Source: an uncultured Clostridia bacterium (GTDB lineage: Bacteria; Bacillota; Clostridia; UMGS1883). Taken from it: DNA of 15,569 bases. Below are positions 5,131 through 12,961 of this stretch, piece after piece; the first letter of the stretch is position 1, and each line of letters opens with the position of its first letter. Position numbers and translations under genes: made by a program. The notes beneath the pieces were generated by a model. The model searched no databases. It saw nothing but the letters and a program-made list of their open reading frames with translations, and had not been told where the DNA came from. The stretch is from contig CANRHW010000011.1 of the NCBI GenBank assembly GCA_947630525.1, forward strand, positions 1 to 15,569. Reading direction: 5' to 3'.

Positions 5131-5240
5131 GGGCCCCACAAACAACAAAGTTGTTTGTGGGAAAAGGAGGAGCAAGGGCACGTGCTCACGGGTTTTTGCA
5201 AGGAAACCCGTAGCACAGTCGCCCTTTGCGACGACGCCGG
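5131..5240 (+). repeat. Structured repeat family 1, copy 1
   Basis: Given on the plus strand; the functional strand is unknown. A perfect 12-bp stem CCCACAAACAAC/GTTGTTTGTGGG (5135-5146/5150-5161, loop AAA) is followed by the box AAAAGGAG (5162-5169). A long interrupted stem comes next: GCAAGGGC 5172-5179 with GCCCTTTGC 5221-5229, TGCT with AGCA, and ACGGGTTT 5188-5195 with AAACCCGT 5204-5211. The box GACGACGCCGG (5230-5240) ends it. The same order and boxes with different stem sequences appear at 13075-13190. Both copies begin about 30 bases after the stop codon of a minus-strand gene. Confidence 0.8.
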
Positions 5241-5267
5241 GTTCCCCTTTGAAGAGCGCCAGAATGG

Positions 5268-6203
5268 TCATTCTCTGCGGAAGGCCCTCTCGCCTATATC
5301 GTTCACCGAATCGGGTATTTCCATAGATTTAAGGTTGCGGCAGCCTTCAAAAGCATAGTTGCCGATGGATTCAAGACCGTCGGGGAACTTTATGGACGTA
5401 ACGCCTATACAGTTGAGAAAGGCCCCGCTGCCTATGTGCTTAACTCCGTCGGCCACTACAAACTCGCCCTCGTAGCCTATGGGGCAGCAGATGAGCCTGT
5501 GCATATCCTTGACGTAAAGAGCCCCGTCCACACTGACAAAATTCTTGTTTTCACTGTCAACAATAATACTGCGCAGATTTTTTGCAAAGGCAAAGGGGCA
5601 GGAACCAATTTTTTCCACGTTCGGCGGAATTACTATCTCCTTAAGCCCGTCGCACTCGCAAAAGCTCCAGCCGCCTATGACCTTTAGGCTCTCCGGCAGG
5701 ATGATGATTTTTATGTTGCGGCACTGGCGGAAAGCGTGATCGCCAAGGGCCTTTATTCCCTCGCTGAGCTCCACGAACCTGAGCGCCGCGCAGCCATGGA
5801 AGCACCATGGCGACACCGCCGCCACAGTACCCGGCACGGCGATACTCTCAAGAGAGATGCAGTCCTCAAAGGCACCTTGCCCAAGGAACTTTAGTCTCCG
5901 CGGCAGCTCGATATTTTTCAAAAAGGAACAGCCCATAAAAGCGAACTCCCCGATAAAGCGCAGAGATTTCGGCAGCTTTACGGTTTTAAGGCTGCGGCAG
6001 CCCTCGAAGCAGAGCACGCCCACGCGGGTAAGCCCCTCGGGCAGAGTGACCTTGGTGAGCTGGCTGCACCCGCGAAACGCGTCGTCGCCCAGCTCCAATA
6101 CTCCGGCGGGAAGGGTTATCTCCCCCACCACATCCTTTGGCACGCTGTAAAGGACAGTCCCGTCCTCGTTATATACAAAGTCGTTCATTTCTTCAGTTAT
6201 CAT
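5268..6203 (-). CDS. BspA-type leucine-rich-repeat (LRR_5) protein, cytoplasmic
   Basis: A 311-residue protein made almost entirely of about ten 23-residue LRR_5 repeats, pattern (L/I)P-x-L-x-x-I-G-x-x-A-F-x-(G/N)-C-x-x-L-x-x-(I/V). A short N-terminal lead (1-28) precedes them, and a non-repeat island (about 212-255, IIVDSENKNFVSVDGALYVK) interrupts them as is usual in the family. Such domains bind protein partners; many family members are surface proteins, but no signal peptide, anchor or membrane segment is visible here, so it is probably intracellular. The partner is unknown. The ATG at 6203 has GGAGG seven bases upstream. It follows nfnB by 18 bases, so nfnA-nfnB-LRR is likely one transcript. 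The protein stops in the middle of a repeat (ERAFRRE), just before repeat family 1, so the original C-terminus may be truncated. Confidence 0.85.
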   Translation of the reverse strand: MITEEMNDFVYNEDGTVLYSVPKDVVGEITLPAGVLELGDDAFRGCSQLTKVTLPEGLTRVGVLCFEGCRSLKTVKLPKSLRFIGEFAFMGCSFLKNIELPRRLKFLGQGAFEDCISLESIAVPGTVAAVSPWCFHGCAALRFVELSEGIKALGDHAFRQCRNIKIIILPESLKVIGGWSFCECDGLKEIVIPPNVEKIGSCPFAFAKNLRSIIVDSENKNFVSVDGALYVKDMHRLICCPIGYEGEFVVADGVKHIGSGAFLNCIGVTSIKFPDGLESIGNYAFEGCRNLKSMEIPDSVNDIGERAFRRE

Positions 6204-6221
6204 ATGATAACCTCCAGTAAG

Positions 6222-7619
6222 TCAATTTTTGCTTTTGATATATTCGTCAATAGCCTTTGCGGCGTTTTTGCCCGCGCCCATGGCCAGTATAACCGTCGCC
6301 GCGCCGGTGACCGCGTCTCCGCCGGCATATACGCCCTCGCGGGAGGTCAGTCCGTCGTCGCCGTTGGTAATTATGCAGCCGTGGCGGTTGGTTTCAAGGC
6401 CGGGAGTGGTGCTGCGGATAAGCGGATTGGGGCTGGTGCCGATGGACATTATTACCGTATCGACCTCCAGTTCAAACTCGCTGCCGGGCTTTTCGACCGG
6501 GCGGCGGCGGCCGCTGGCGTCCGGCTCGCCCAGCTCCATTTCAATGCAGCGGATACCCCTTACAAAGCCGTTTTCATCCCCGAGTATCTCAACGGGGTTG
6601 TTGAGGGTCTTAAAGATAATGCCCTCTTCCATAGCGTGCTCGACCTCTTCCTTACGGGCGGGGAGCTCCTCCATCCCACGGCGATACACGATGTAAACCG
6701 TATCCGCCCCAAGGCGCATGGCGCTGCGGGCGGCGTCCATGGCAACGTTGCCGCCGCCGACCACGGCCACCTTGGCGCTCTTTTTGATAGGGGTCTTGCT
6801 GTCGGGACGGTAAGCCTTCATCAAATTTACACGGGTAAGATACTCGTTGGCGCTGTACACACCCTTTAGACTTTCGCCCGGAATGTTCATGAACCTTGGC
6901 AGGCCGGCGCCGCTGCCGATAAACACGGCCTCGTTGCCCATTTCAAACAGCTCGTCTACGGTGAGGACCTTGCCTATGACCATATTGGTCTCGATATCAA
7001 CGCCGATGGCCTTAAGGTTGTCTATCTCTTTTTGTACGATTGACTTGGGCAGACGAAATTCGGGTATGCCGTAAACCAACACGCCGCCGGCGGTATGCAA
7101 AGCTTCGTAGACGGTCACCTTGTAGCCCATTTTGGCCAAGTCGCCCGCGGCGGTAAGTCCGCTGGGGCCCGCGCCGATTATGGCGACCTTATGGCCGTTA
7201 GATTTGGGCATTTCGGGAGTTTCGTCGCTGTGCTCCCGGTGCCAGTCGGCCACAAAGCGTTCCAGCCGGCCTATGCCCACGCTTTCGCCCTTTATGCCGC
7301 GGACGCATTTGCCCTCGCACTGATTTTCCTGCGGGCAGACGCGGCCGCAGACCGCGGGCAGAGCGCTGCTGCGGCTGATTATCTCAAAAGCGCCGTCCAT
7401 GTCCTCGTTGGCCACACGCTCGATAAACGCGGGAATGTCAATGGCCACCGGGCAAGCGCCGACACAGGGCTTATTTTTGCAATTAAGGCAGCGGCGGGCC
7501 TCATCCACCGCCATTTCATAGGTGTAGCCGGTAGCCACCTCGTCAAAGTTCCTGGCTCTCACCTTGGGGTCCTGTGAGGGCATGGGACATTTTACATTAC
7601 TCATATTGCGCTGAGCCAT
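6222..7619 (-). CDS. nfnB: NfnB, large subunit of NADH-dependent ferredoxin:NADP+ oxidoreductase
   Basis: A 465-residue cytoplasmic iron-sulfur flavoprotein of the glutamate-synthase small-chain family. With NfnA it bifurcates electrons from NADPH to NAD+ and ferredoxin, or runs in reverse. N-terminal iron-sulfur ligands are C44, C47, C52, C56 and C91, C95, C101, C105 (two [4Fe-4S] clusters); the CPQE motif (95-98) carries a glutamate at the place where a non-cysteine ligand is known in Nfn/DPD relatives. The FAD-binding GxGxxG is at 149-154 (IIGAGPSGLTAAG), the NADP-binding one at 287-292 (VVGGGNVAMDAARSA), and a C-terminal YAGGDAVTGAATVILAMGAGK (431-451) closes the FAD site. Its ATG lies one base after the nfnA stop; the AAAGGAGG is inside the nfnA end. 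Alternatives are SudA or a stand-alone GltD, but pairing with NfnA favours Nfn. Confidence 0.9.
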   Translation of the reverse strand: MAQRNMSNVKCPMPSQDPKVRARNFDEVATGYTYEMAVDEARRCLNCKNKPCVGACPVAIDIPAFIERVANEDMDGAFEIISRSSALPAVCGRVCPQENQCEGKCVRGIKGESVGIGRLERFVADWHREHSDETPEMPKSNGHKVAIIGAGPSGLTAAGDLAKMGYKVTVYEALHTAGGVLVYGIPEFRLPKSIVQKEIDNLKAIGVDIETNMVIGKVLTVDELFEMGNEAVFIGSGAGLPRFMNIPGESLKGVYSANEYLTRVNLMKAYRPDSKTPIKKSAKVAVVGGGNVAMDAARSAMRLGADTVYIVYRRGMEELPARKEEVEHAMEEGIIFKTLNNPVEILGDENGFVRGIRCIEMELGEPDASGRRRPVEKPGSEFELEVDTVIMSIGTSPNPLIRSTTPGLETNRHGCIITNGDDGLTSREGVYAGGDAVTGAATVILAMGAGKNAAKAIDEYIKSKN

Positions 7620-7620
7620 C

Positions 7621-8463
7621 TCACTCGACCTCCTTTTTCATAAGTCTGCAAAATTCGTCGCGGGCCTTTTGCTCAAAATCACGGTACATGGCGCCGCGGC
7701 TCATCGCCTCGTCAAAATCCACCTGATGACCGTCAAAATCCGGGCCGTCGACGCAGGCAAACTTAGTTTCGCCGCCGACGGTAAGGCGGCAGCCGCCGCA
7801 CATACCCGTGCCGTCAATCATGATCGGATTCATGGAAACCACGGTCTTGACGCCGTATTTTTTAGTGACGGCGCAAACAAATTTCATCATAATAAGGGGG
7901 CCGATGGCAATGACCTCATCATATTTATTCCCCTCGGTGATGAGCTTTTCCAACGCGGCGGTAACAAGGCCCTTTTCACCGTAGCTGCCGTCGTCGGTCA
8001 TGACGGCGAGCTTGTCGCTGACGGCACGGAACTCATCCTCTAATATCAGCAGGTCTTTGCTCCTGAAGCCCACGACGGAGTGTACCTCGCAGCCAAGATT
8101 GTGCAGCTTTTTCGCAATGGGGTACGCAATGGCGCAGCCTACGCCGCCGCCGACCACGCAAACCTTTTTCAGTCCGTCAACGTGACTTGGAACGCCCAGC
8201 GGCCCGACAAAATCATGTATACAATCGCCCTGTTCAAGGGTGTTGAGCTCCATCGTCGCCCCGCCGACTATCTGAAAAATTATGGTCACGGTGCCCTTTT
8301 CCCTGTCAAAATCCGCAATTGTCAGGGGCACGCGCTCGCCATCCTCCGTGGCGCGAAATATTATGAACTGGCCCGGCTCGGCCTTCCTCGCTATAAGAGG
8401 GGCGTTCACCACCATTTTTGTGACGGTGGGGTTAAGGGCCGTTTTTTCAAGAATTTTAAACAC
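7621..8463 (-). CDS. nfnA: NfnA, small subunit of NADH-dependent ferredoxin:NADP+ oxidoreductase
   Basis: A 280-residue flavoprotein of the ferredoxin-reductase-like family (relatives PyrK and SudB). The FAD/flavin domain is at about 1-98 (RVPLTI at 44-49 binds the flavin); the NAD domain is at about 100-210 with VVGGGVGCAIAYPIAK (103-118). The C-terminal [2Fe-2S] site is IDGTGMCGGCRLTV...FACVDGPDFDGH, with C222, C225, C237 and the nearby D217; an aspartate ligand is known for NfnA. It carries the NADH side of the bifurcating NfnAB complex. The start is GTG at 8463, with AAGGAAG eight bases upstream and no competing ATG. The gene has its own promoter (8496-8524) and is followed by nfnB with a one-base gap. 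PyrK is a possible alternative, but no pyrD lies nearby. Confidence 0.9.
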   Translation of the reverse strand: MFKILEKTALNPTVTKMVVNAPLIARKAEPGQFIIFRATEDGERVPLTIADFDREKGTVTIIFQIVGGATMELNTLEQGDCIHDFVGPLGVPSHVDGLKKVCVVGGGVGCAIAYPIAKKLHNLGCEVHSVVGFRSKDLLILEDEFRAVSDKLAVMTDDGSYGEKGLVTAALEKLITEGNKYDEVIAIGPLIMMKFVCAVTKKYGVKTVVSMNPIMIDGTGMCGGCRLTVGGETKFACVDGPDFDGHQVDFDEAMSRGAMYRDFEQKARDEFCRLMKKEVE

Positions 8464-8495
8464 GGCTATTACTTCCTTTCCGATTGGTTCCCTTT

Positions 8496-8524
8496 ATTAT
8501 ATCAAATTGCGACTGAAAAAGCAA
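8496..8524 (-). promoter_or_regulatory. Extended -10 promoter of nfnA-nfnB-LRR
   Basis: Minus strand TTGCTT (8524-8519), a 17-base spacer ending in TTTGA, and TATAAT (8501-8496); the TG before the -10 makes it an extended -10 promoter. The -10 lies 33 bases before the nfnA GTG. The GH2 gene ends only about 46 bases upstream with no clear terminator, so some read-through into nfnA is possible. Confidence 0.75.
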
Positions 8525-8569
8525 CACAGTTTTTATGTTTTACGCCGTCAATTTTAAGTTGATTTAAGC

Positions 8570-10897
8570 CTAAATTTCCAGACTTGCCGTTTCGAGGCCG
8601 TTGGAGCGGGCGGTGAAAGTTATTTTCGCCGCATCCGAGCCGTCGCTTTGAACCACAGCCGCGCAGCAGCCGTTGAAGGCCCGGCGGCGGGTGGCCTTGT
8701 CGGGCTCGTGGCTGCTTGGGTCGCCGTTGCCCACGCCGATTATCTTAGCGCCGGCGGTGACGGAAAAGTTTATCTCACTGTCGGCATAGGGAACAAAATT
8801 GCCGTCCGCGTCGAGGACGTAGGCCTTTACAACGATAGCGTCTTCGACGTCCCTCCTAAGCCGGCGGTTAGCTTCAAGCCGTATTTTTGCCGGAGCGCCG
8901 GCGGTGACGGACTCCTGGGCACAGACCCTTTGTCCGTCGTTTTTCCCGTAGGCGACCAGCTTCCCGGGCTCAAAGGTCAGGGGCCAGTCGATGTGGCCGG
9001 TCTTGTCCAGTTCGCGTTCGCCGAGGGAGCGGCCGTTGAGTACCAGTTCAACGAAATCGCAGTTGCCCACGATGCGCAGATTGACCGCCTCGCCGGGTTC
9101 CTTTAGGCTCCAGTGGGGGAAGAAATGCACCACCGGTTCAGTGCCCCAGACCGCCTTGTAATAATACCAAGCGTCCTTTGGGAAACCGCAGGTGTCCATT
9201 ATGCCGAAATGCGAGCTTATGCATGGCCAGGCGTAGGGCGTCGGCTCGCCCCGGTAATCGAAGCCGGTCCACACAAAAATGCCGGTCAAGCGCGGATTGG
9301 CCACAAGGTCTTTCCAGCTTTTTTCATGGGTGCAGCACCATATGGCAAGGTTTGTTTCGTAGCTGGTGCAGTAGCCCCGTTCGCGGTCATCGGCGTATAT
9401 GCCACGGGTGGTAGTAGAGCTCGTGCTCTCCGTGCAGATCATGAGGCGATCGGGGTATTCGGCCTGGTCTTTTATGTACTGGTCTTTCCGCTGTCCGTAA
9501 TTATAACCCATGATGTCCATAGCTTCTTCGTAATTATTCTCGTCCCAGCCGTGGTTCATGGCCACCGTGGTGGGGCGTGTCGGATCCAGCCTGTTCACCA
9601 CGCGGCGCAGCGTTTGCTCGATGCGCTTGCCGGTCTTTGTGCCAAGTATGACCTCCTCATTGTCAAGGCACCACAGGATTATGCTGGGATGATTGCGGTC
9701 GCGGAGTATTAAGGAGCGCAGATCGTCAAGTCCGCGGGGACTGCTGTCCAGCTTGCGGTTTTCATCCATAACAAGCATACCCAGACGGTCGCAGGCGTCG
9801 AGCAGCGACTCTGTGGCCGGGTGGTGGGAGCTGCGGTAGGCGTTGCTGCCCATATCTTTAAGGCTTTGTATTTTGTATTCGTTAATGCTGTCGGGCAGGG
9901 CCGAGCCTATGCCCGCAAAGTCCTGATGATTGCAGGTGCCCTTTATGACGACCTTTTTTCCGTTAAGGAAAAAGCCGTTTTTGTCAAAGAATATGGTGCG
10001 TATGCCAAAAGTGGTCTCGCAGTTGTCAACGGTTTCGCCGTTCCAGAGTATTTTTGATACGGCCTTATAAAGGTTAGGGCATTCAATGTCCCACAGCATG
10101 GGGCTATTGACATTTACATACTGTGTGACGGTGGTTTTGTCGGTGTTTTCGACGTTAAATTCAGTCGCCGCCTCGCCCGCCTTTTCCCCGTCCGGGCCGT
10201 ATATTTCGGTCACCAATTCACCGGCGTCTGGCAGGGGGCCGTGATTGACTATAGTGGTATCGACCTTGACCCTCGCAAGGCCGTCCTCAACCTGAGACGT
10301 AACACAGGTGCCCCACTTTTCGATGCGGAGCTGGTCGGTAACCGTCAGCCAAACGTGGCGGTATATGCCCGCGCCCTCGTACCACCAGCCCTCAAACTCT
10401 CTGGCGTCCACCTTGACGAACATGACGTTTTCGCCCTCGTCACCGTAACGCAGATAGTCGGTTATATCGTATGAAAAGCTGGTATAACCGCTGAAATGGC
10501 TGCCGATAAGGTGACCGTTGAGCCAGACGGTCGAATTGCGCGAGACTCCGTCAAACTCTATTTCCACGTGCCGGCCCTCCCACTCGGCAGGGATGCCGAA
10601 CACCTTGCGGTAACAGCCGACGCCCGTGGGGAGATAGCCCTGAGCGTCCCACTCGTCCTTGGAGAAATTGCCCTCCACAATCCAGTCGTGGGGCAGAGTG
10701 ACCTCGCGCCAATCATTTTCGCTTACGGCAACTCTTTCTTCCTTATCGTTATAGGCAATCTGCGTCCACTCGCCGTCCCTGCCCTTTCCGATATCGGTAA
10801 GGCCGCCTGTGCGCCCGGCCTTTATGGCGTACTGGACGTGGATATCGCCCTTGTAAAATTTCCAGTTGTCGTTGAATTTTTTATGTATTCTCTGCAT
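8570..10897 (-). CDS. GH2 beta-galactosidase, cytoplasmic
   Basis: A 775-residue glycoside hydrolase family 2 enzyme that would remove terminal beta-galactosyl residues. The N-terminal jelly-roll is at about 60-190 (LPHDW, YRKVF, NGHLIGSHFSGY), the Ig-like domain about 190-300, and the TIM barrel about 305-590. The acid/base is E414 in WCLDNEE; the usual motif is WSxGNE, so C and D are uncommon substitutions. The nucleophile is E490 in ICTESTSS. RSSHHP (355-360) and LDACDRLGMLVMDE (366-379) are classic GH2 barrel segments. C-terminal beta-sandwich domains (about 590-775, including a DUF4982-like and a Big-like part with GVGNGDPSSHE) complete it. No signal peptide is visible. AGAGG lies six bases before the ATG. 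It follows the GH50-like gene by 14 bases and should be co-transcribed. Substrate is inferred from the family only. Confidence 0.88.
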   Translation of the reverse strand: MQRIHKKFNDNWKFYKGDIHVQYAIKAGRTGGLTDIGKGRDGEWTQIAYNDKEERVAVSENDWREVTLPHDWIVEGNFSKDEWDAQGYLPTGVGCYRKVFGIPAEWEGRHVEIEFDGVSRNSTVWLNGHLIGSHFSGYTSFSYDITDYLRYGDEGENVMFVKVDAREFEGWWYEGAGIYRHVWLTVTDQLRIEKWGTCVTSQVEDGLARVKVDTTIVNHGPLPDAGELVTEIYGPDGEKAGEAATEFNVENTDKTTVTQYVNVNSPMLWDIECPNLYKAVSKILWNGETVDNCETTFGIRTIFFDKNGFFLNGKKVVIKGTCNHQDFAGIGSALPDSINEYKIQSLKDMGSNAYRSSHHPATESLLDACDRLGMLVMDENRKLDSSPRGLDDLRSLILRDRNHPSIILWCLDNEEVILGTKTGKRIEQTLRRVVNRLDPTRPTTVAMNHGWDENNYEEAMDIMGYNYGQRKDQYIKDQAEYPDRLMICTESTSSTTTRGIYADDRERGYCTSYETNLAIWCCTHEKSWKDLVANPRLTGIFVWTGFDYRGEPTPYAWPCISSHFGIMDTCGFPKDAWYYYKAVWGTEPVVHFFPHWSLKEPGEAVNLRIVGNCDFVELVLNGRSLGERELDKTGHIDWPLTFEPGKLVAYGKNDGQRVCAQESVTAGAPAKIRLEANRRLRRDVEDAIVVKAYVLDADGNFVPYADSEINFSVTAGAKIIGVGNGDPSSHEPDKATRRRAFNGCCAAVVQSDGSDAAKITFTARSNGLETASLEI

Positions 10898-10911
10898 AGC
10901 TTACCTCTTTA

Positions 10912-12819
10912 TTAATAGAATATGGATTCGATAGTTTTCTGTTTTTCGTTAGTGACGCCGGTCTCGCCCAGCCTTATTTCGTAGACCTCCCGGTGAGTGC
11001 GGGTCATTTCGGCGGTTATTTCTTCATAGGGCCGCCCGCACACGTCCACAAGGCCTATCTGGTAGTTTTCACCGTCAAAGCGGCCCAGATATGGCTGGTC
11101 CGCATACTGGAACCAGTGAGCGCCGAGACACATGGGATGAGCGGCGCAGCGGTGCATATACCGCCGATAGGCTTTTGCCCTGTCCTCCTGAGAGGCAACG
11201 GCCTGTATGCCGGTGGCGTCGAGGCCCCTGTCCAGGGCGCCAAAGTGGAACTCGCCTATCATGACGGGCATATCCACCATCTTGACCATGTTTTCAATGC
11301 TGTCCCAAGGGTCCTGGCGGTAGCAGTTGAAGCTGAACACGTCCATATATTCCTTGCCCGCGGCCAGAGCCGGACTGCTGAGCCAGGCATAGCGCATACC
11401 TAAATTCAGATGATTGGGATCAACGGTCTTTAAAGCCAGGGCCGGCGCCTTTATAAACTCCCGCACCATTTCCTCGGAAAGTTTTTCCGTATCGGCCTTG
11501 GCGGCGGAGTTAAATCCGCCGACGCCGTTTTTCATATCCTCAAAGGAAGCAAAATTTGTTTCCCACGCGGCGTTGAGATTTTCGACAGTCCCATATTTTT
11601 TCTTGAGCATGCCGATGAGCCAATCCTTACTGTAAAAATCTTCCGCGCTTTCGAGGGTCATTTCGGCAATATTCAGCCGGTCCACAAAGGCCCAGTTGGG
11701 TTCGTTGCTCATAAAATAACCTATCATGTACCGATCGTCCCGGCGCGGTTCCAACTGCCGCGCCCAACGGGCGCTGTCGGCGGCATATTCCGGGTCGAAC
11801 ACGTCCGGGAAGTCACGGAAAATATATTTCCTCGCCTTGGGGAAGCCGTGGAGTATATGGACATAGGGCGTCTTTGCAAACTCAATGAACCGCGGATCGC
11901 TCCAGCAGGCCACGGTATTGGCTCCCCACTGCCGCAGGCGGCGGAGGGTAATTCTGCACCAGGCTTCATACCATTTATCGCCAAAGGCGCGGACGTAGTT
12001 TGCCTTAGCCCAGCTGTAAAAGCCCTGGCCAAGCTCACCGCCCGCGGGCAGCTCCCCGCAGAGCCGGGCTATGCCCTCTATATTGCAGTCGCCGCCCACG
12101 CCTACGCAGTCGGGGCCGACGCTGAAAAAGGCGCAGCCCTCTGGGTCGGCCAGCCAGTATTTATCCCCGTTCTTGCGGAGAGCGAAAAAGCCTGTTGGTT
12201 CAAACCGCTTTTTCAGGCTGCCGCCGTATTTTCCACATCCGGGAGCGGTCTCCGGCAGTGGCTTTTCATACTCGGCGCGGAGATAGGCCGTCATTTCGGC
12301 GGCATTTTTGGTCTTGCCGGGCCAGTCTCCGGCGGCCTTCTGCCCCAGTTCGTCCACGAGCGGACTGCCCTCCAAGGGGAAATCAGGTTTAGCGTCCGAT
12401 ATGTAAAGGCCGTGGAGCCGTATCTTCGTTTCCGCCGGTGCGCGGTCGAGGCCCACGGCAAAACGGGTAATGTTTTCAGGCTTTACCGGCCGGCCCTGAG
12501 TTACGGTTTTAAGCTTGCCGGGGGTGCGCTTCATGAACAGCTCCTTACCAAGAGCGGCGGAAACCGGCAGGGCAAGGCGCGTCCTTAGCCCCGGCAGCAA
12601 GCCCATTTTTATGCTTTCGGCGCAGGGCCCGTCGCCGCCGTCCCAAAACTTCCACAGCACGCTTACGCAAAAGCCGGAAAGATTGGTCACATCCATTACG
12701 ATCCAGCCTTCCGTCCGACGGCCCGCCGCGAAGTCCTTTTCCTCAAAGCGCAGCTCGCCGCCCTCGGGCGGGAACAAATACACGCCGCCGTCAAGCGCTC
12801 TTACATTTTTGAGCTCCAT
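10912..12819 (-). CDS. Clan GH-A glycoside hydrolase, GH50/agarase-like
   Basis: A 635-residue TIM-barrel hydrolase. The N-terminal carbohydrate-binding-like beta domain is at about 1-165 and the barrel at about 200-610. The acid/base is E373 in MIGYFMSNEPNW; the nucleophile is E523 in VMIGEFHFGALDRG. The C-terminal block GAHWFQYADQPYLGRFDGENYQIG (566-589) strongly recalls GH50 beta-agarases and related GH42-like enzymes. Agarases cut beta-1,4 galactosyl bonds in agar, but a gut enzyme of this fold may act on other galactose-containing glycans. No signal peptide is visible, so it probably acts on imported oligosaccharides. The ATG at 12819 has GGGAGGG seven bases upstream. An in-frame ATG at 12879 would put the promoter inside the gene and is rejected. 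First gene of an operon with the GH2 enzyme. Confidence 0.75.
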   Translation of the reverse strand: MELKNVRALDGGVYLFPPEGGELRFEEKDFAAGRRTEGWIVMDVTNLSGFCVSVLWKFWDGGDGPCAESIKMGLLPGLRTRLALPVSAALGKELFMKRTPGKLKTVTQGRPVKPENITRFAVGLDRAPAETKIRLHGLYISDAKPDFPLEGSPLVDELGQKAAGDWPGKTKNAAEMTAYLRAEYEKPLPETAPGCGKYGGSLKKRFEPTGFFALRKNGDKYWLADPEGCAFFSVGPDCVGVGGDCNIEGIARLCGELPAGGELGQGFYSWAKANYVRAFGDKWYEAWCRITLRRLRQWGANTVACWSDPRFIEFAKTPYVHILHGFPKARKYIFRDFPDVFDPEYAADSARWARQLEPRRDDRYMIGYFMSNEPNWAFVDRLNIAEMTLESAEDFYSKDWLIGMLKKKYGTVENLNAAWETNFASFEDMKNGVGGFNSAAKADTEKLSEEMVREFIKAPALALKTVDPNHLNLGMRYAWLSSPALAAGKEYMDVFSFNCYRQDPWDSIENMVKMVDMPVMIGEFHFGALDRGLDATGIQAVASQEDRAKAYRRYMHRCAAHPMCLGAHWFQYADQPYLGRFDGENYQIGLVDVCGRPYEEITAEMTRTHREVYEIRLGETGVTNEKQKTIESIFY

Positions 12820-12850
12820 TGCTAAACCCTCCCATCGGTTCTCTTTGATT

Positions 12851-12879
12851 ATTATAGCATTGACGCAAATTAAATACAA
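12851..12879 (-). promoter_or_regulatory. Promoter of the GH50-GH2 operon
   Basis: Minus strand TTGTAT (12879-12874), a 17-base spacer ending in TGC, and TATAAT (12856-12851), an extended -10 type. The -10 is 31 bases from the chosen ATG. CCTAAA-N7-TTTAGG (12882-12900) lies directly upstream of the -35 and could be an operator. Confidence 0.75.
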
Positions 12880-12881
12880 GC

Positions 12882-12900
12882 CCTAAATAAAATTTTTAGG
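12882..12900. promoter_or_regulatory. Possible operator upstream of the sugar-degradation promoter
   Basis: CCTAAA (12882-12887) and TTTAGG (12895-12900) form an inverted repeat around a 7-base AT centre, starting three bases upstream of the -35 box. The position would suit an activator or repressor. No regulator gene is in the window and I do not recognise the site. Confidence 0.3.
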
Positions 12901-12961
12901 CGAAAGGGGCTCGGAAAAAATTCGCTCTATAACCTGGGGAGCACGGGGGCCGTAGTTCAAG

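Larger units (their letters stand above)
4841..5267. other. Non-coding hairpin-rich region after the leucine-rich-repeat gene
   Basis: About 430 bases with no credible gene. From left to right it holds the following. ATCCCC/GGGGAT pairs at 4854-4859/4869-4874. A 9-bp stem with loop AAC spans 4878-4898. Repeat family 2 copy 1 is at 4907-5006. CCAGCG-TGA-CGCTGG is at 5008-5022. An AT-rich stretch, 5025-5085, is the likely spacer. GGAACG-GAA-CGTTCC is at 5090-5104. Repeat family 1 copy 1 is at 5131-5240. A 68-codon minus-strand frame (5065-5271) overlaps these stems and the end of the upstream gene and has no ribosome-binding site; I do not call it. Confidence 0.75.

Noticed and set aside
4854..5240. 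CRISPR array
   Set aside because: Many hairpins lie here but no unit is repeated at regular spacing with unique spacers, and no cas genes are present.
5065..5271. 68-codon minus-strand frame across repeat family 1 copy 1
   Set aside because: It is made of hairpin arms, has no ribosome-binding site and no likeness to the frame across copy 2 beyond what the shared boxes dictate.
10912..12879. Longer version of the GH50-like protein starting at 12879
   Set aside because: The extra 20 residues would be encoded by the promoter and the ribosome-binding site of the start at 12819.
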